The notes: generated from the letters alone by a model not told the origin. A DNA stretch of 46,272 nt from Oscillospiraceae bacterium (GCA_017472735.1 JAFUOD010000001.1:1-46272), one strand, 5' to 3'; counted from the stretch's first letter, positions 8,062 through 18,797 are shown. Translations and numbers: made by a program.

Positions 8062-8130
8062 TGAAATACCTCCTCGATTACATGAAGCTTTCGCTTCGGC
8101 TGTTGGTTTACTTTTTTTGGTGGGAGGCTT

Positions 8131-8349
8131 TTACTTGGATCTCCAAGTAATTCTTCCCTTTGTCAAATCATATGGTGACATCTCGACCGTTACCTTATCT
8201 CCGGGTACGATTCGAATGTAGTTCATTCTAAGCTTGCCGGAAACGTGGGCGAGAATTTTGTGTCCGTTTGCGAGTTCTACCTGGAACATTGCGTTAGGCA
8301 AAGCTTCTAAAACGGTGCCTTCGAGTTCGATTACATCTTCCTTTGACAT
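8131..8349 (-). CDS. infA: Translation initiation factor IF-1
   Basis: A 72-residue single OB-fold protein that occupies the A site during initiation. Family blocks are [36 protein letters not shown] and [14 protein letters not shown]. Full length, with an AGAGGGA ribosome binding site. It lies between the KOW protein and rpmJ. Confidence 0.97.
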   Translation of the reverse strand: MSKEDVIELEGTVLEALPNAMFQVELANGHKILAHVSGKLRMNYIRIVPGDKVTVEMSPYDLTKGRITWRSK

Positions 8350-8401
8350 TAGATAATCCCTCTTTCTTGGGTGTTACATATCTCGTCGGGTCGAGCCGAC
8401 T

Positions 8402-8650
8402 TCAGTTTGGGCCTTGGGTTTTAAGCTCAAAAAGAAGCTTTCTGAGTTTTTTGTTTGTAAGTTCCCGGTCGCAAATCACATTGCCTGTCGGTGAAATGTG
8501 TTTTACATTCTTTCGCTTAGGTGCTTCAAGCTTGTGAAGCTTGCCGTCCGCAATCAGAATGAAGCGGTCCTCGACCGAAACTGCAACGTAAATTCGGTCT
8601 TGATCTCGGCCTGCAAGCGATTTGACAACAGAGCCTTTTACAATATTCAC
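8402..8650 (-). CDS. KOW-domain RNA-binding protein
   Basis: An 82-residue protein with a KOW-type beta fold resembling the L14e/L27e ribosomal protein superfamily: KGSVVKSLAGRDQDRIYVAV, FILIADGKLHKLE, then a basic segment APKRKNVKHI. It starts with GTG, 8 nt after GGAGG. Genes of this type sit between map and infA in many Clostridia, which suggests a ribosome-associated role. No function has been established, as far as I know. Confidence 0.82.
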   Translation of the reverse strand: MNIVKGSVVKSLAGRDQDRIYVAVSVEDRFILIADGKLHKLEAPKRKNVKHISPTGNVICDRELTNKKLRKLLFELKTQGPN

Positions 8651-8662
8651 AAAACGTCCTCC

Positions 8663-9415
8663 TTATTCGGGCTGGGTGAGGATGACCGCACCGCCGGACG
8701 TAATTGCTATTGTGTGCTCGAAATGAGCTGACAGCGACTTATCGGTTGTTTTAACCGTCCAGCCGTCGTTAAGGATCTTAACTCCTCTGCCGCCTGCATT
8801 TATCATCGGTTCAATTGCAATGACCATGCCGGGCATGAGGCGCGGACCGTGACCTGCACGTCCGAAGTTTGGAACCTCGGGGTCTTCATGGAGCTTCGCT
8901 CCGACGCCGTGGCCAACAAATTCTCTTACGACTGAAAATCCTCTGTCTTCATTATACTTCTGAATTGCTGCCGAAATATCTCCGATTCGCACACCTGGCT
9001 TTGCAATTTCGATTGCAAGCATTAAGCTTTCCTCAGTCGAAGCCATAAGCCTTTTAGCTTCGTCGGATATTTCACCGACTGCAAAGGTCTTGGCAGAGTC
9101 GCCGTGATAGCCGTCAATGTAAGCACCGACGTCTACCGAAACGATGTCGCCTTCTTTAAGCTTTTCGCTTGCCGAAGGAATACCGTGGATCACGGTGTCG
9201 TTTACCGAGATGCACGCACTTGCGGGGAAGCCGTTATATCCTAAGAATGAAGGCTTTGCTCCATGAGACACAATGTAGTTTTTGATGATCTTATCAAGCT
9301 CCAAGGTGCTCATTCCGGGGCGAATAGCTTGTTTAGCCGCCATTAATGCGCCGCCTGTTATAAGCCCCGCTTTACGCATTTTCAGAAGTTCGTTAGATGT
9401 TTTTATTACAATCAT
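8663..9415 (-). CDS. map: Methionine aminopeptidase, type I
   Basis: A 250-residue metallo-enzyme that removes the N-terminal methionine from nascent proteins. It has the pita-bread fold with the metal ligands recognisable in order: Asp in SVDVGAYIDGYHGDS (two Asp), His in FVGHGVGAKLHEDPEVPNFG, Glu in AIEPMINAGG, and Glu in HFEHTIAI. There is no N-terminal zinc-finger extension (type Ia). It starts 5 bp after adk, as in most Firmicutes S10-spc operons. Confidence 0.97.
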   Translation of the reverse strand: MIVIKTSNELLKMRKAGLITGGALMAAKQAIRPGMSTLELDKIIKNYIVSHGAKPSFLGYNGFPASACISVNDTVIHGIPSASEKLKEGDIVSVDVGAYIDGYHGDSAKTFAVGEISDEAKRLMASTEESLMLAIEIAKPGVRIGDISAAIQKYNEDRGFSVVREFVGHGVGAKLHEDPEVPNFGRAGHGPRLMPGMVIAIEPMINAGGRGVKILNDGWTVKTTDKSLSAHFEHTIAITSGGAVILTQPE

Positions 9416-9420
9416 TAAGC

Positions 9421-10053
9421 TTATGCCTCTAACGCCTCAAGAGTTAAGCGAGAAGTATCACTCACTTCCTCCTGACCGATAACAGTGGTAAGCTTACCCT
9501 GTGCCGAGTAGAAATCCCTTAAGGGAGCTGTTTTTTCGTGATAAACCTTAAGTCTATCCAAAACAGTAGCAGGTTCATCGTCCTTGCGGATAACAACTTT
9601 AGCACCGCAAGCATCGCACACACCCTCAACCTTTGTAGGCTTAAAGTCTACATGGTAGGAGTTGCCGCAGCCTTCACAAACTCTTCTGCCCGAAAGGCGC
9701 TGAGCAATCTTTTTATCGGGAACGTAGATCTCGATAACCTTGTCAATGGTAATGCCCATTTTGTCCAAAGCCTCTGCCTGAGGGACTGTTCTGGGGAAAC
9801 CATCTAAAATAAATCCGTTTTTGCAGTCGTCCTGCGCGATTCTGTCCTTTAAAATGCCGATTACGACTTCATCGGGAACAAGTGCGCCGGATTCCATATA
9901 GCTCTTTGCTTCTAATCCGCAGGGGGTACCGTTCTTAACAGCCTCACGCAAGATGTTGCCTGTTGAGATAGCGGGGATTCCCTTTGCGTTGCAGATAACC
10001 TCTGCCTGAGTGCCCTTGCCGGCACCGGGAGCTCCTAACAAAATCAGGTTCAT
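9421..10053 (-). CDS. adk: Adenylate kinase
   Basis: A 210-residue enzyme interconverting ATP + AMP and 2 ADP. The P-loop is GAPGAGKGT near the N-terminus, and the NMP-binding segment and [14 protein letters not shown] follow. The LID domain is the long zinc-binding type, with CEGC and CDAC pairs (about residues 127-150). The start at 10053 is preferred to an upstream GTG because GGAG sits the right distance ahead and the family starts MNLILLG. It lies between secY and map. Confidence 0.97.
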   Translation of the reverse strand: MNLILLGAPGAGKGTQAEVICNAKGIPAISTGNILREAVKNGTPCGLEAKSYMESGALVPDEVVIGILKDRIAQDDCKNGFILDGFPRTVPQAEALDKMGITIDKVIEIYVPDKKIAQRLSGRRVCEGCGNSYHVDFKPTKVEGVCDACGAKVVIRKDDEPATVLDRLKVYHEKTAPLRDFYSAQGKLTTVIGQEEVSDTSRLTLEALEA

Positions 10054-10140
10054 AAATTCCACTCCTTTTCAGGGTCCGGCTAAGCGGTCAAAACCGCAAA
10101 GCCGAACAAATGTCCGTTGCTTTATAAAGCTTTTCTTGAA

Positions 10141-11433
10141 TTATTCAAGGAAGCCCTTGTGATGACGCATCATAAGCTGCGATTCAATCTGACGTACAGT
10201 ATCAAGTGCAACGTTTACAACGATGAGGATCGATGTACCGCCCAATGCCAACGAACCGATACCGGTAAGTGCAGCAAAGATGTTAGGAAGTATTGCGACA
10301 ATGCCAAGGAAGAGAGCGCCTACAAGAATGAGCTTGGAAAGAATTCTTGTAATGTAGTCAGAGGTGGGCTTGCCGGGACGAAGTCCGGGAATACCGCCGT
10401 TGTTCTGACGCAAATTGTTAGCGATCTCAACAGGGTTGTACTGCATAGATACGTAGAAGTAGCTGAATGCAATGATGAGAAGGAAGTAAAGGATAATATA
10501 CACAGGATGTGTAAAGCTGAAGATGTTCATAAATCCGTACCAGAAGGTTCCTGCTTCGGGTTCGCCTGTGAACATTACAATTGTCTGAGGAATAGACATA
10601 AAGCTCATTGCGAAGATGATGGGCAAAACGCCTGCCATAGCGATCTTGATGGGCAAATAAGTGCTCTGACCACCGTAGATCTTACGGCCAACTACGCGCT
10701 TAGCGTACTGAACAGGGATTCTTCTTTCAGCATTATCCATGAAGATGATGAAACCGATCATCAATATAAAGATGATGATGATTACGGGAACTAAAAGAAT
10801 CTGACCGATGCTGCCCGAACCAAGGAGAACACCAAAGGTTGAACCAAAGGAAACAGGCAAGTTTGCAACGATACCGGCAAACAACAAAATCGAGATGCCG
10901 TTACCAATGCCGTTCTTGTCAATTTTGGAACCAAGCCAGATAACAAGCATTGAACCTGCGGTCATACAGGAAACGATTACTACGCCGGAAAGCACCATGC
11001 TTGCACCGGTGGGGTAGATCAACGCGCCCTGATTCTTAATTGTTAAGAAATATGCGAACGACTGGAACAAAGCGATAGCCAAAGTGGACCACTTTGTGAT
11101 CATGTCGATCTTAGCTCTGCCTGATTCGCCTTCCTTAGCAATTCTTTCGAGTGCGGGAATAGCGTAGCACAAGAGCTGAATGATGATCTGTGCGTTAATG
11201 TAAGGTGAGATCGAAAGGCACAAAAGTGTTGCCTTAGAGAAAGTGCCACCAGACAAAACGTTAAGATAAGCGAAAATGTTGTTGCTGTTGCCTACAACAT
11301 CAAGCGCTGCAACGTTAATGAACGGAACAGGAATGTAACCGCCCAATCTGTAGATTACAACAATTATAAAGGTAAAGAGAAGCTTTTTTCTTATATCAGC
11401 ATTTTTAAAGGCGTTCTTTAATGTAGCAAACAT
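10141..11433 (-). CDS. secY: Protein translocase subunit SecY
   Basis: A 430-residue channel of the Sec translocon with ten predicted membrane segments. Family blocks include RLGGYIPVPFINV, the GGTFSKATLLCLSISPYINAQ region (part of the plug and TM2 area) and NPVEIANNLRQNNGGIPGLR (cytosolic loop C5). Its ATG overlaps the last base of the rplO stop codon, so the two are translationally coupled. Standard position in the spc part of the operon. Confidence 0.97.
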   Translation of the reverse strand: MFATLKNAFKNADIRKKLLFTFIIVVIYRLGGYIPVPFINVAALDVVGNSNNIFAYLNVLSGGTFSKATLLCLSISPYINAQIIIQLLCYAIPALERIAKEGESGRAKIDMITKWSTLAIALFQSFAYFLTIKNQGALIYPTGASMVLSGVVIVSCMTAGSMLVIWLGSKIDKNGIGNGISILLFAGIVANLPVSFGSTFGVLLGSGSIGQILLVPVIIIIFILMIGFIIFMDNAERRIPVQYAKRVVGRKIYGGQSTYLPIKIAMAGVLPIIFAMSFMSIPQTIVMFTGEPEAGTFWYGFMNIFSFTHPVYIILYFLLIIAFSYFYVSMQYNPVEIANNLRQNNGGIPGLRPGKPTSDYITRILSKLILVGALFLGIVAILPNIFAALTGIGSLALGGTSILIVVNVALDTVRQIESQLMMRHHKGFLE

Positions 11434-11873
11434 TAGATCACCTGTGCCTCTCCGCCTGCTTTCTCAATCTTTTCCTTAGCGGAATTAGAGAATGCAGCTG
11501 CCTTAACAGTAAGCTTTTTAGTGAGTTCACCGTTACCTAAAATCTTAATACCGTCAGCGGGATCCTTAACGATACCAGCTGCCATAAGAAGTTCGGTATC
11601 AACTACTGTGCCGTCAACAAACTTTTCCAAAGAGGAAACGTTGATAGCGGTATAATTGGTTGCGAAGATATTGTTGAATCCTCTCTTAGGGATTCTTCTA
11701 GCGAGTCTGGTCTGACCGCCTTCAAAGCCGGGCTTTACGCCGCCGCCTGAACGAGCGTTCTGACCTTTGTGTCCTTTACCTGCGGTTTTGCCCCAACCCG
11801 AGCCGTGGCCTCTGCCAACTCTACGAGCTTCCTTGTTGGAACCCTCAACAGGTGCTAAATCGTGCAATTTCAT
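11433..11873 (-). CDS. rplO: 50S ribosomal protein L15
   Basis: A 146-residue L15 with the basic glycine-rich N-terminal extension ([20 protein letters not shown], then [20 protein letters not shown]) that penetrates the large subunit. GAGGTGCG lies upstream of the ATG. It overlaps secY by one base. Confidence 0.97.
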   Translation of the reverse strand: MKLHDLAPVEGSNKEARRVGRGHGSGWGKTAGKGHKGQNARSGGGVKPGFEGGQTRLARRIPKRGFNNIFATNYTAINVSSLEKFVDGTVVDTELLMAAGIVKDPADGIKILGNGELTKKLTVKAAAFSNSAKEKIEKAGGEAQVI

Positions 11874-11892
11874 TTATTCGCACCTCCTTGTC

Positions 11893-12072
11893 TTATGCTT
11901 CGGTAACTTTGATCAGGTGTACGATCTTGTTAATCTTACCTTTGGTGCAAGCGTTATCGGGCTGAACCGTAACGTCACCGATCTTGCGAAGACCAAGGGA
12001 GTTAGCAGTAGCGATCTGATCCTTGAGTCTGCCGTTAAGGCTCTTAACGAGCTGAATCTTTACAGAAGCCAT
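11893..12072 (-). CDS. rpmD: 50S ribosomal protein L30
   Basis: A 59-residue L30, [15 protein letters not shown] at the N-terminus and LGLRKIGDVTVQPDN in the middle. Standard short bacterial form. Its ATG overlaps the rpsE stop by one base (TAATG), and AGGAGG stands inside the end of rpsE. Confidence 0.96.
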   Translation of the reverse strand: MASVKIQLVKSLNGRLKDQIATANSLGLRKIGDVTVQPDNACTKGKINKIVHLIKVTEA

Positions 12073-12587
12073 TACTTATCTCCTCCTTCTCCCAAGATTT
12101 CCTTTACAGTCTTGCCTCTCTTAGCTGCTACTTCTTCAGCAGACTTGAGGTTTGCAAGGCCGTTAAATGTAGCTCTTACAACATTGTAAGGATTGTTGGA
12201 ACGAAGGCACTTCGTTCTGATATCCTTAACGCCTGCAGCTTCCAACACTACACGTACAGGGCCGCCTGCGATGGTACCGGTACCCTTTGCAGCAGGTCTC
12301 ATTAAAACTCTGCCTGCGCCGTAAGCACCGACGATTTCGTGGGGAATGGTTGTTCCCTTAAGTGAAACTTTGATAAGGTTCTTCTTTGCGTCTTCGATAG
12401 CCTTTCTGATAGCATCCGGAACTTCGCCCGACTTGCCGATACCGAAGCCTACTGTGCCGTTTCCGTCACCTACTACAACGAGTGCAGCGAACTTCATGAT
12501 ACGGCCGCCCTTAACCGTTTTAGATACACGGTTAATCGCAACAACCTTTTCTGTAAGTTCCATGGATGTAGCATCAATTCTTGCCAT
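12072..12587 (-). CDS. rpsE: 30S ribosomal protein S5
   Basis: A 171-residue S5 with the N-terminal double-stranded RNA-binding-like fold ([20 protein letters not shown], then [15 protein letters not shown]) and a C-terminal S5 domain ([19 protein letters not shown]). It contributes to translational fidelity and mRNA unwinding at the entry channel. Located 14 bp after rplR. Confidence 0.97.
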   Translation of the reverse strand: MARIDATSMELTEKVVAINRVSKTVKGGRIMKFAALVVVGDGNGTVGFGIGKSGEVPDAIRKAIEDAKKNLIKVSLKGTTIPHEIVGAYGAGRVLMRPAAKGTGTIAGGPVRVVLEAAGVKDIRTKCLRSNNPYNVVRATFNGLANLKSAEEVAAKRGKTVKEILGEGGDK

Positions 12588-12601
12588 TGTTTTATCCTCC
12601 T

Positions 12602-12961
12602 TTAGAACTTAAGTCCGCCTTCACGTGCGCCGTCAGCAAGTGCCTGAACACGACCGTGATATACATAACCGCCTCTGTCGAATACGACTTCTTCGATTCC
12701 CTTTTCCTTGCAAAGCTCAGCGATCATTGCGCCAACCTTCTTTGCGCCTTCGACGTTACCGCCGTTTCCGTCAAATCCTTCGGACATGCTGGATGCGGCA
12801 CAGAGAGTAGTACCGGTAACATCGTCGATCACCTGTGCATAGATGTGCTTTGCAGAGCGGAAAACGTTAAGACGGGGGCACTGAGCAGTGCCGCTAACCT
12901 TTGCACGAACTCTTGCATGTCTGCGAGCGCGTGCAGCTGCTCTGTCAACTAATTTTACCAT
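12602..12961 (-). CDS. rplR: 50S ribosomal protein L18
   Basis: A 119-residue 5S-rRNA-binding protein. Family blocks are [37 protein letters not shown] and [20 protein letters not shown]. Normal length and order between rplF and rpsE. Confidence 0.97.
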   Translation of the reverse strand: MVKLVDRAAARARRHARVRAKVSGTAQCPRLNVFRSAKHIYAQVIDDVTGTTLCAASSMSEGFDGNGGNVEGAKKVGAMIAELCKEKGIEEVVFDRGGYVYHGRVQALADGAREGGLKF

Positions 12962-12980
12962 AGTTGTTACACTCCTTTAA

Positions 12981-13532
12981 TTACTTCTTGCCGCCCTTGC
13001 CGGCCTTACCTTCCTTGCGGATGATAACTTCGCCGTCGTAACGGATACCCTTGCCCTTATAGGGTTCGGGAGGACGATGAGATCTGATCTCGCAAGCAAA
13101 CTGACCAACCTGCTGCTTATCAATACCGCTTACCACGATCTGGTTGGGCTGAGGAACTGCAAGGGTGATACCCTCAACCTCAGATACGAATACCTGATGA
13201 GAATAGCCAAGGTTAAGAACAACTTCCTTACCCTGCTTTGCAGCTCTGTAACCAACACCTTCAATGATAAGGGTCTTGGAATAACCGTTTGTTACACCCT
13301 CTACCATGTTGGCAACAAGGGTTCTGGTTAAACCGTGAAGTGCTTTATTCTGGGGCTCATCGTTAGGACGGCTAACCTTGATAACCGCACCTTCCTGAGC
13401 AATTGTCAAGTTCTCGTTGAACTTCTTTGTAAGAGTTCCCTTAGGGCCCTTAACTGTTACCAAGTTGCCATCGGCAACTGTAACTTCTACGCCTGCAGGA
13501 ACGCTAATGGATTTTAAACCAATTCTGGACAT
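12981..13532 (-). CDS. rplF: 50S ribosomal protein L6
   Basis: A 183-residue L6 with two related domains, [19 protein letters not shown] at the N-terminus and the C-terminal signature [16 protein letters not shown]. The latter binds 23S rRNA near the factor-binding site. Lys/Gly-rich tail. Standard spc-operon position. Confidence 0.97.
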   Translation of the reverse strand: MSRIGLKSISVPAGVEVTVADGNLVTVKGPKGTLTKKFNENLTIAQEGAVIKVSRPNDEPQNKALHGLTRTLVANMVEGVTNGYSKTLIIEGVGYRAAKQGKEVVLNLGYSHQVFVSEVEGITLAVPQPNQIVVSGIDKQQVGQFACEIRSHRPPEPYKGKGIRYDGEVIIRKEGKAGKGGKK

Positions 13533-13543
13533 AATTAGCCTCC

Positions 13544-13942
13544 TTACCAGACGAATGCGAGAATTTCACCGCCGACGCCGAGTTCTCTTGCCTTCTTGTC
13601 GGTCACAATGCCCTTAGAAGTGGACACGATCGCAACGCCAAGACCTTTCATAACCTTAGGCATATCCTCACAGCTGGAATAGATTCTAAGACCGGGCTTA
13701 GAAACTCTTCTGATGCCGGAGATTACGGGTGTTCTGTTCTCGTCATATTTGAGAGTGATTCTTATAATACCCTGCTTGCCGTCTTCAACTATCTGATAGC
13801 TTTTAATGTAACCTTCGTTAAGAAGGATCTCAGTAATAGCCTTTTTGACGTTAGAAGCAGGAATGTCTACTGTAGCATGCTTTGCCGAACTCGCGTTGCG
13901 AATTCTGGTCAACAAGTCAGCTATTGTATCAGTAATCTGCAT
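13544..13942 (-). CDS. rpsH: 30S ribosomal protein S8
   Basis: A 132-residue S8 with [20 protein letters not shown] at the N-terminus and the signature [20 protein letters not shown], then GGEILAFVW at the C-terminus. A primary central-domain 16S binder. In Escherichia coli S8 is the spc operon regulator; nothing here shows whether that applies. Confidence 0.97.
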   Translation of the reverse strand: MQITDTIADLLTRIRNASSAKHATVDIPASNVKKAITEILLNEGYIKSYQIVEDGKQGIIRITLKYDENRTPVISGIRRVSKPGLRIYSSCEDMPKVMKGLGVAIVSTSKGIVTDKKARELGVGGEILAFVW

Positions 13943-13968
13943 ACCGTTTTGCCTCCTTTGCTGAAATT

Positions 13969-14154
13969 TTACCAGCTAGCCTTCTTGACTCCTGGGATCT
14001 GACCGTCGTGTGCTAATTCTCTGAAGCAGATACGGCAAACGCCGAACTTTCTGAGATAAGCATGGGGTCTTCCGCAGATCTTACATCTGTTGTAAGCACG
14101 AGTGGAGTACTTGGGCTCTGCCTGCTGTTTTAAAACCATTGCCTTCTTAGCCAT
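13969..14154 (-). CDS. rpsN: 30S ribosomal protein S14, zinc-binding type Z
   Basis: A 61-residue short S14 with both CXXC pairs ([20 protein letters not shown]), i.e. the zinc-dependent (type Z) form. The C-terminus [11 protein letters not shown] is typical. It lies between rplE and rpsH. The symbol rpsZ is also used for this form. Confidence 0.96.
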   Translation of the reverse strand: MAKKAMVLKQQAEPKYSTRAYNRCKICGRPHAYLRKFGVCRICFRELAHDGQIPGVKKASW

Positions 14155-14169
14155 GTGTATTCCTCCTCA

Positions 14170-14709
14170 TTACTTTGCGAAGGGAGCGCCGAGCAATGCG
14201 AGCAGCTCCTTAGCTTCTTCGTCAGTCTTTGCAGTGGTGATGAAGTTGATATCCATACCACGAACCTTGTCTACCTTGTCGAACTCGATTTCAGGGAAAA
14301 TAAGCTGTTCCTTGAGACCGGTCGAATAGTTGCCTCTGCCATCGAACGAGTTGGGGTTGATGCCCTTGAAGTCACGAACACGGGGGAACGCAACGTTGAA
14401 GAGTCTGTCAACGAATTCGTACATTTTGTCAGCGCGCAAAGTAACCTTTACGCCAATGGGCATACCTTCACGGAGCTTGAAGTTAGCGACTGACTTCTTT
14501 GCTTTACATACAATGGGCTTCTGGCCTGTGATAGCAGCGAGGTCATTGCATACAGCTTCTACAACCTTAGCGTTTTCCTTAGCTTCGCCGCAGCCAACGT
14601 TAATGACTACCTTGTCGAGCTTGGGAATCTGCATAACGTTCTTATAGCCGAACTTCTTCATAAGTGCAGGAGCTACTTCGCTGACATATTTTTCTTTTAA
14701 TCTAGCCAT
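14170..14709 (-). CDS. rplE: 50S ribosomal protein L5
   Basis: A 179-residue 5S-rRNA-binding protein. Family blocks are [38 protein letters not shown] and [18 protein letters not shown]. The ATG at 14709 is used because AGGAGGAG lies 6 nt upstream; the longer reading frame begins within rplX. Confidence 0.97.
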   Translation of the reverse strand: MARLKEKYVSEVAPALMKKFGYKNVMQIPKLDKVVINVGCGEAKENAKVVEAVCNDLAAITGQKPIVCKAKKSVANFKLREGMPIGVKVTLRADKMYEFVDRLFNVAFPRVRDFKGINPNSFDGRGNYSTGLKEQLIFPEIEFDKVDKVRGMDINFITTAKTDEEAKELLALLGAPFAK

Positions 14710-14719
14710 GTTTCTCCTC

Positions 14720-15040
14720 CTACTTAATTTCAGCACCGCAGTGCTTGCAAATTCTTACCTTGTTTCCTTCATCGTCGATCTTGTGACCAACTCTGGTTCC
14801 CTTGTCGCACTTGGGGCAAACAAGCTGAACCTTAGAAGCATACATTGCAGCCTCAGCCTTTACGATGCCGCCTGCTTCGCCCTGTCTGCGGGGCTTAACA
14901 TGCTTGGTTACAATGTTTCTGCCTTCAACGATGACCTTACCCTCCTTGGGGGAAACAGCCAAAACCTTACCGGTCTTGCCGTTATCTCTGCCGCTGAGGA
15001 TAACTACGGTGTCGCCTGTTTTAACGTGAACTTTATTCAT
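14720..15040 (-). CDS. rplX: 50S ribosomal protein L24
   Basis: A 106-residue assembly-initiator protein with an N-terminal KOW motif ([20 protein letters not shown]) and the segment [19 protein letters not shown]. The C-terminus has CPKC and CKHCG pairs that suggest a zinc ribbon, present in many Firmicutes L24 proteins. Follows rplN. Confidence 0.97.
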   Translation of the reverse strand: MNKVHVKTGDTVVILSGRDNGKTGKVLAVSPKEGKVIVEGRNIVTKHVKPRRQGEAGGIVKAEAAMYASKVQLVCPKCDKGTRVGHKIDDEGNKVRICKHCGAEIK

Positions 15041-15058
15041 AATATCGACACCTCCGAA

Positions 15059-15427
15059 TTAAAGTACCTCGGGAGCCAAGGACATGATCTTTACAAAATC
15101 ATTGTCTCTGAGTTCTCTGGCTACTGGGCCAAAGATACGGGTTCCTCTGGGTGTTTTATCTTCTTTTATAATTACAGCTGCGTTTTCATCGAAACGGATG
15201 TAGGTTCCATCCTCACGACGAAGACCCTTAGCTGAACGAACGATTACTGCTTTTACAACGTCGCCCTTCTTAACTACGCCGCCGGGAGCTGCCTTCTTTA
15301 CAGAAGCAACAACAACGTCGCCGATGTTAGCATAGCGTCTGCGTGTACCGCCCAAAACTCTGATGCACTGGAGCTCTTTAGCACCTGTATTGTCAGCAGA
15401 TTTGAGTCTTGTCTGCATTTGTATCAC
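15059..15427 (-). CDS. rplN: 50S ribosomal protein L14
   Basis: A 122-residue L14. The GTG start at 15427 gives the family-typical [20 protein letters not shown] and is 8 nt from GGAGG; an internal ATG would remove three residues. [20 protein letters not shown] at the C-terminus is diagnostic. It contacts 16S rRNA in an intersubunit bridge. Confidence 0.97.
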   Translation of the reverse strand: MIQMQTRLKSADNTGAKELQCIRVLGGTRRRYANIGDVVVASVKKAAPGGVVKKGDVVKAVIVRSAKGLRREDGTYIRFDENAAVIIKEDKTPRGTRIFGPVARELRDNDFVKIMSLAPEVL

Positions 15428-15497
15428 AGCAAGTTCCTCCTTTCAGTTTTTAAGAAATCTGAGTACCGATTTTTGTCGGTCTCACCCTACTTTTAAA

Positions 15498-15755
15498 TTA
15501 CTTAGCCTGTTCAATAACTCTTACTAAACGCCATCTCTTATCCTTAGACAAAGGACGGGTTTCCATGATTTCTACCTTATCACCAATGTTGCAGGTGTTA
15601 AGTTCATCATGAGCCTTGAACTTGACTGTTCTCTTAATGATCTTCTTGTAAAGAGGGTGCATTACATTGTCTTCGATTGCAACGACAATGGTCTTGTCCA
15701 TCTTGTTGGAAACAACCTTGCCCACTCTTGTTTTTCTAAGATTTCTTTCGCTCAC
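15498..15755 (-). CDS. rpsQ: 30S ribosomal protein S17
   Basis: An 85-residue OB-fold protein, with [20 protein letters not shown] at the N-terminus and the signature [20 protein letters not shown]. Spaced 70 bp from rplN and 21 bp after rpmC. Confidence 0.97.
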   Translation of the reverse strand: MSERNLRKTRVGKVVSNKMDKTIVVAIEDNVMHPLYKKIIKRTVKFKAHDELNTCNIGDKVEIMETRPLSKDKRWRLVRVIEQAK

Positions 15756-15776
15756 AGTAAATCCTCCTTTACAATA

Positions 15777-15968
15777 TTACTTGGACTCTTGCGCACGAAT
15801 GAAGGTCTTGATACGAGCAATATCCTTCTTAACAGCCTTGATTCTCATGGGATTGTCAAGCTGGTTTACAGCATGCTGAAAACGAAGGTTAAAAAGCTCT
15901 TTCTGAAGGTCAACAAGCTTGTTGTTTAATTCAACAAGAGTCATATCTTTGATTTCACTTGCTTTCAT
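15777..15968 (-). CDS. rpmC: 50S ribosomal protein L29
   Basis: A 63-residue two-helix protein near the tunnel exit, where it helps form the site for trigger factor and [23 protein letters not shown] and [19 protein letters not shown] are typical. Its ATG overlaps the rplP stop by one base. Confidence 0.97.
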   Translation of the reverse strand: MKASEIKDMTLVELNNKLVDLQKELFNLRFQHAVNQLDNPMRIKAVKKDIARIKTFIRAQESK

Positions 15969-16393
15969 TATTGCTCACCACCCGTTTCTTCTTTAACTAC
16001 GAACTTGCACTTGATAGGAAGCTTGTGCATAGCCAAACGCATTGCTTCGCGTGCAACTTCTTCGCTTACGCCGGCGATCTCAAACATTACTCTGCCGGGC
16101 TTAACTACTGCTACCCAATATTCAGGGGTACCTTTACCGGAACCCATACGAGTACCCAAGGCCTTGCCTGTAACGGGCTTGTCGGGGAAGATCTTGATCC
16201 AAACCTGACCGCCACGCTTGATGTAACGGGTCATTGCGATACGGGCTGCTTCAATCTGGTTGGAGGTGATCCAAGCAGGCTGAAGTGCCTGCAAACCGTA
16301 CTGACCGTCAGTAACCTTGTTACCTCTGGTAGCCTTGCCGGTCATACGACCGCGCTGCTGCTTACGATATTTAACTCTCTTTGGAAGTAACAT
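15968..16393 (-). CDS. rplP: 50S ribosomal protein L16
   Basis: A 141-residue L16. The N-terminus [20 protein letters not shown] and the signature [20 protein letters not shown] are diagnostic. L16 helps position tRNA between the A and P sites. One-base overlaps with both rpsC (TAATG) and rpmC indicate coupled translation. Confidence 0.97.
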   Translation of the reverse strand: MLLPKRVKYRKQQRGRMTGKATRGNKVTDGQYGLQALQPAWITSNQIEAARIAMTRYIKRGGQVWIKIFPDKPVTGKALGTRMGSGKGTPEYWVAVVKPGRVMFEIAGVSEEVAREAMRLAMHKLPIKCKFVVKEETGGEQ

Positions 16394-17139
16394 TACTTGT
16401 TGCCTCCTTCTTTACGTTCTGTACGAGGACGTCTGTCGTTGTTGCGGGGACGTCTGTCGTTATTGTTGCGACGCTTTCTTTCGGGTCTTTCCTGCTGAGC
16501 AGTTGCTTCACCCTTCAAAACTTCGCCCTTATAGATCCAAACCTTAACACCGATTCTACCGTAGGTAGTTGCAGCTTCTGCAGTACCGTAGTCGATGTCA
16601 GCTCTGATGGTCTGCAACGGAATGGTACCTTCGTGATAGGTCTCACTTCTTGCGATTTCAGCGCCTGCCAAACGGCCGGAAGCCTTGATCTTGATACCCT
16701 TAGCGCCGAGCTTCATTGCTCTGCCGATCGCACCCTTCATTGCTCTTCTGAATGCAACTCTGTTCTCGAGGTCGAGAGCGATCTTTTCTGCTACCAAGGT
16801 AGCGTCAAGGTCAGGAGACTTAACTTCAAAGATGTTAAGTGCAACTGTCTTGCCGATCTGCTTTTCGATGTCGAGTCTGAGCTTTTCGATAGCTTCACCG
16901 CCTCTGCCGATTACAAGACCGGGCTTAGCGCAGTGAATGTGGATTTTAACCTTGTCTGCAAATCTTTCGATTTCAATCTTCGGTACACCTGCAGCGTACA
17001 AGTTCTTCTTGATGTAATTACGAATGTTGTAATCCTCAACAAGGGTATCGCCGAAAGTGCTCTTATCTGCAAACCAGCGGGAATCCCAATTCTTGATTAC
17101 TCCGACACGTAAACCGTGCGGATTTACTTTCTGGCCCAT
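16393..17139 (-). CDS. rpsC: 30S ribosomal protein S3
   Basis: A 248-residue S3 with an N-terminal KH domain ([19 protein letters not shown]) and a C-terminal S3 domain ([20 protein letters not shown]). The C-terminal tail is Arg/Asn/Asp-rich ([19 protein letters not shown]) and makes it longer than the typical 215-220 residues, as in several clostridial S3 proteins. The mRNA entry-site helicase function involves this protein together with S4 and S5. Confidence 0.97.
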   Translation of the reverse strand: MGQKVNPHGLRVGVIKNWDSRWFADKSTFGDTLVEDYNIRNYIKKNLYAAGVPKIEIERFADKVKIHIHCAKPGLVIGRGGEAIEKLRLDIEKQIGKTVALNIFEVKSPDLDATLVAEKIALDLENRVAFRRAMKGAIGRAMKLGAKGIKIKASGRLAGAEIARSETYHEGTIPLQTIRADIDYGTAEAATTYGRIGVKVWIYKGEVLKGEATAQQERPERKRRNNNDRRPRNNDRRPRTERKEGGNK

Positions 17140-17156
17140 AGTTTACCTCCTCCGAC

Positions 17157-17492
17157 TTATTCCTTTTCCTTAAGAACAACTGTGATGTGAGATGTTCTCT
17201 TGAGAATTCTAAATGCTCTGCCCTGTGCTCTGGGCATGATTCTCTTCATAATCGGTCCCGGGCAAACGTAGCACTCTGCAACATAAAGGTTTGTCTTATC
17301 CATGTTGTGGTTGTGTTCTGCGTTTGCGGCAGCCGAATTGAGGAGCTTTTCAATATACTCGCAAGCAGCCTTAGGAGTGTGCTTAACATATGCTAAAGCT
17401 GTTTCCAAGTCCTTTCCTCTGATAAGGTTTAAAACGATTTCAACCTTACGAGGTGCAATACGTGCAGTTTTGAGTATTGCTCTACTTTCCAT
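17157..17492 (-). CDS. rplV: 50S ribosomal protein L22
   Basis: A 111-residue protein whose long beta hairpin reaches the exit-tunnel constriction. The N-terminus [20 protein letters not shown] and the hairpin segment [20 protein letters not shown] are diagnostic. Confidence 0.97.
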   Translation of the reverse strand: MESRAILKTARIAPRKVEIVLNLIRGKDLETALAYVKHTPKAACEYIEKLLNSAAANAEHNHNMDKTNLYVAECYVCPGPIMKRIMPRAQGRAFRILKRTSHITVVLKEKE

Positions 17493-17512
17493 TTAAATAT
17501 CCTCCTTCCGGC

Positions 17513-17794
17513 TTACTTACCGTTGTTAGATGTCTTGGAACCTGCGTGGCCCTTGAAGGTTCTGGTGGGAGCAAACTCTCCGAGCTTGTGACCAACCATA
17601 TCCTCTGTGACATATACCGGTACGTGCTTGCGTCCGTCGTGGACGGCAAATGTATGACCAACGAAATCAGGGAAGATTACAGAAGCACGGCTCCAGGTCT
17701 TGATAGCCTTCTTTTCTCCTGCTTCGTTCATAGCAATAACTTTTTTGTAAAGAGATTCCTGTACATAAGGTCCCTTTTTAATACTTCTACCCAT
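17513..17794 (-). CDS. rpsS: 30S ribosomal protein S19
   Basis: A 93-residue head protein, with [19 protein letters not shown] at the N-terminus and [18 protein letters not shown] as the C-terminal signature. Located 23 bp after rplB. Confidence 0.97.
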   Translation of the reverse strand: MGRSIKKGPYVQESLYKKVIAMNEAGEKKAIKTWSRASVIFPDFVGHTFAVHDGRKHVPVYVTEDMVGHKLGEFAPTRTFKGHAGSKTSNNGK

Positions 17795-17817
17795 TATTCA
17801 TCTGCCTCCTTTCGACA

Positions 17818-18651
17818 TTACTTAGCATTGCGGCGCTTTACGATAAACTTATCGGAGCGATGATGCTTAGCTCTGGTCTTGTAACCCATTGTAGGCTTAC
17901 CCCAAGGAGTAACAGGAGAAGGACGGCCAACAGGTGACTTACCTTCACCACCACCGTGAGGGTGATCGCAGGGGTTCATTACAGAACCTCTTACAGTGGG
18001 TCTCCAACCCATGTGACGCTTACGGCCGGCCTTACCGATGTGAACGTTTTCGTGGTCGATGTTACCGACCTGACCGATGGTTGCCATGCAGTTGGAAGGG
18101 ATATATCTCATTTCGCCGGAAGGAAGTCTTACCAAAACGTAATCATCTTCACGACCCATGAGCTGTGCCATGTTGCCGGCACTTCTTACAAGCTGAGCGC
18201 CCTTGCCGGGATAAAGCTCGATATTGTGAATGAATGTACCAACAGGGATGTTGATTAAGGGAAGTGCGTTGCCGGGCTTGATGTCGGCATTAGCACCTGC
18301 GCTGATAACGTCGCCGACCTTAAGGCCGTTGGGTGCGATGATGTAGCGCTTTTCACCGTCTTCGTACTGTACAAGAGCGATGTGAGCAGAACGGTTAGGA
18401 TCGTACTCTAAGGTGAGAACGGTTGCGTTCATGTCAAGCTTGTTTCTCTTGAAGTCGATTACACGGTATTTTCTTCTTTCGCCGCCGCCGTGATGACGAA
18501 CGGTGATTCTGCCATAGCTGTTTCTGCCGGAGGTCTTCTTAAGAGGTTCAAGAAGGCTTCTTTCCGGAGCGACCTTGGACAAAGTGCTGTAGTCGGTAAC
18601 TGTCATACCTCTACGGCCGTTTGTGGTCGGCTTATAGCTCTTTATAGCCAT
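17818..18651 (-). CDS. rplB: 50S ribosomal protein L2
   Basis: A 277-residue protein needed for peptidyl transferase centre assembly. The N-terminus [20 protein letters not shown], the OB-like and SH3-like domains, and the C-terminal loop [19 protein letters not shown] (which carries the conserved His near the active centre) are all present. A 146-nt untranslated gap separates it from rplW. Confidence 0.97.
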   Translation of the reverse strand: MAIKSYKPTTNGRRGMTVTDYSTLSKVAPERSLLEPLKKTSGRNSYGRITVRHHGGGERRKYRVIDFKRNKLDMNATVLTLEYDPNRSAHIALVQYEDGEKRYIIAPNGLKVGDVISAGANADIKPGNALPLINIPVGTFIHNIELYPGKGAQLVRSAGNMAQLMGREDDYVLVRLPSGEMRYIPSNCMATIGQVGNIDHENVHIGKAGRKRHMGWRPTVRGSVMNPCDHPHGGGEGKSPVGRPSPVTPWGKPTMGYKTRAKHHRSDKFIVKRRNAK

Positions 18652-18797
18652 GTGTGTTTCACTCCTTGTTTTGTTTTAGCGGGAGTTTATTCTCCCATAC
18701 AGTGACTTCTCGTTATTTCGGAAGTCTTCAATTTCTTGCCGGAATGTGCGGCTCTTATTATTTAATAATTGTGTCCGCAGGCTCGATTATAATTTAA
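18652..18797 (-). other. Structured intercistronic gap rplW-rplB
   Basis: In most bacteria rplW and rplB are nearly contiguous; here 146 nt intervene. The transcript could form a GACTTC/GAAGTC stem (18703-18726) and a GGGAG/CTCCC stem (about 18680-18696). There is no T run to suggest termination and no ORF. Function unknown. Confidence 0.35.
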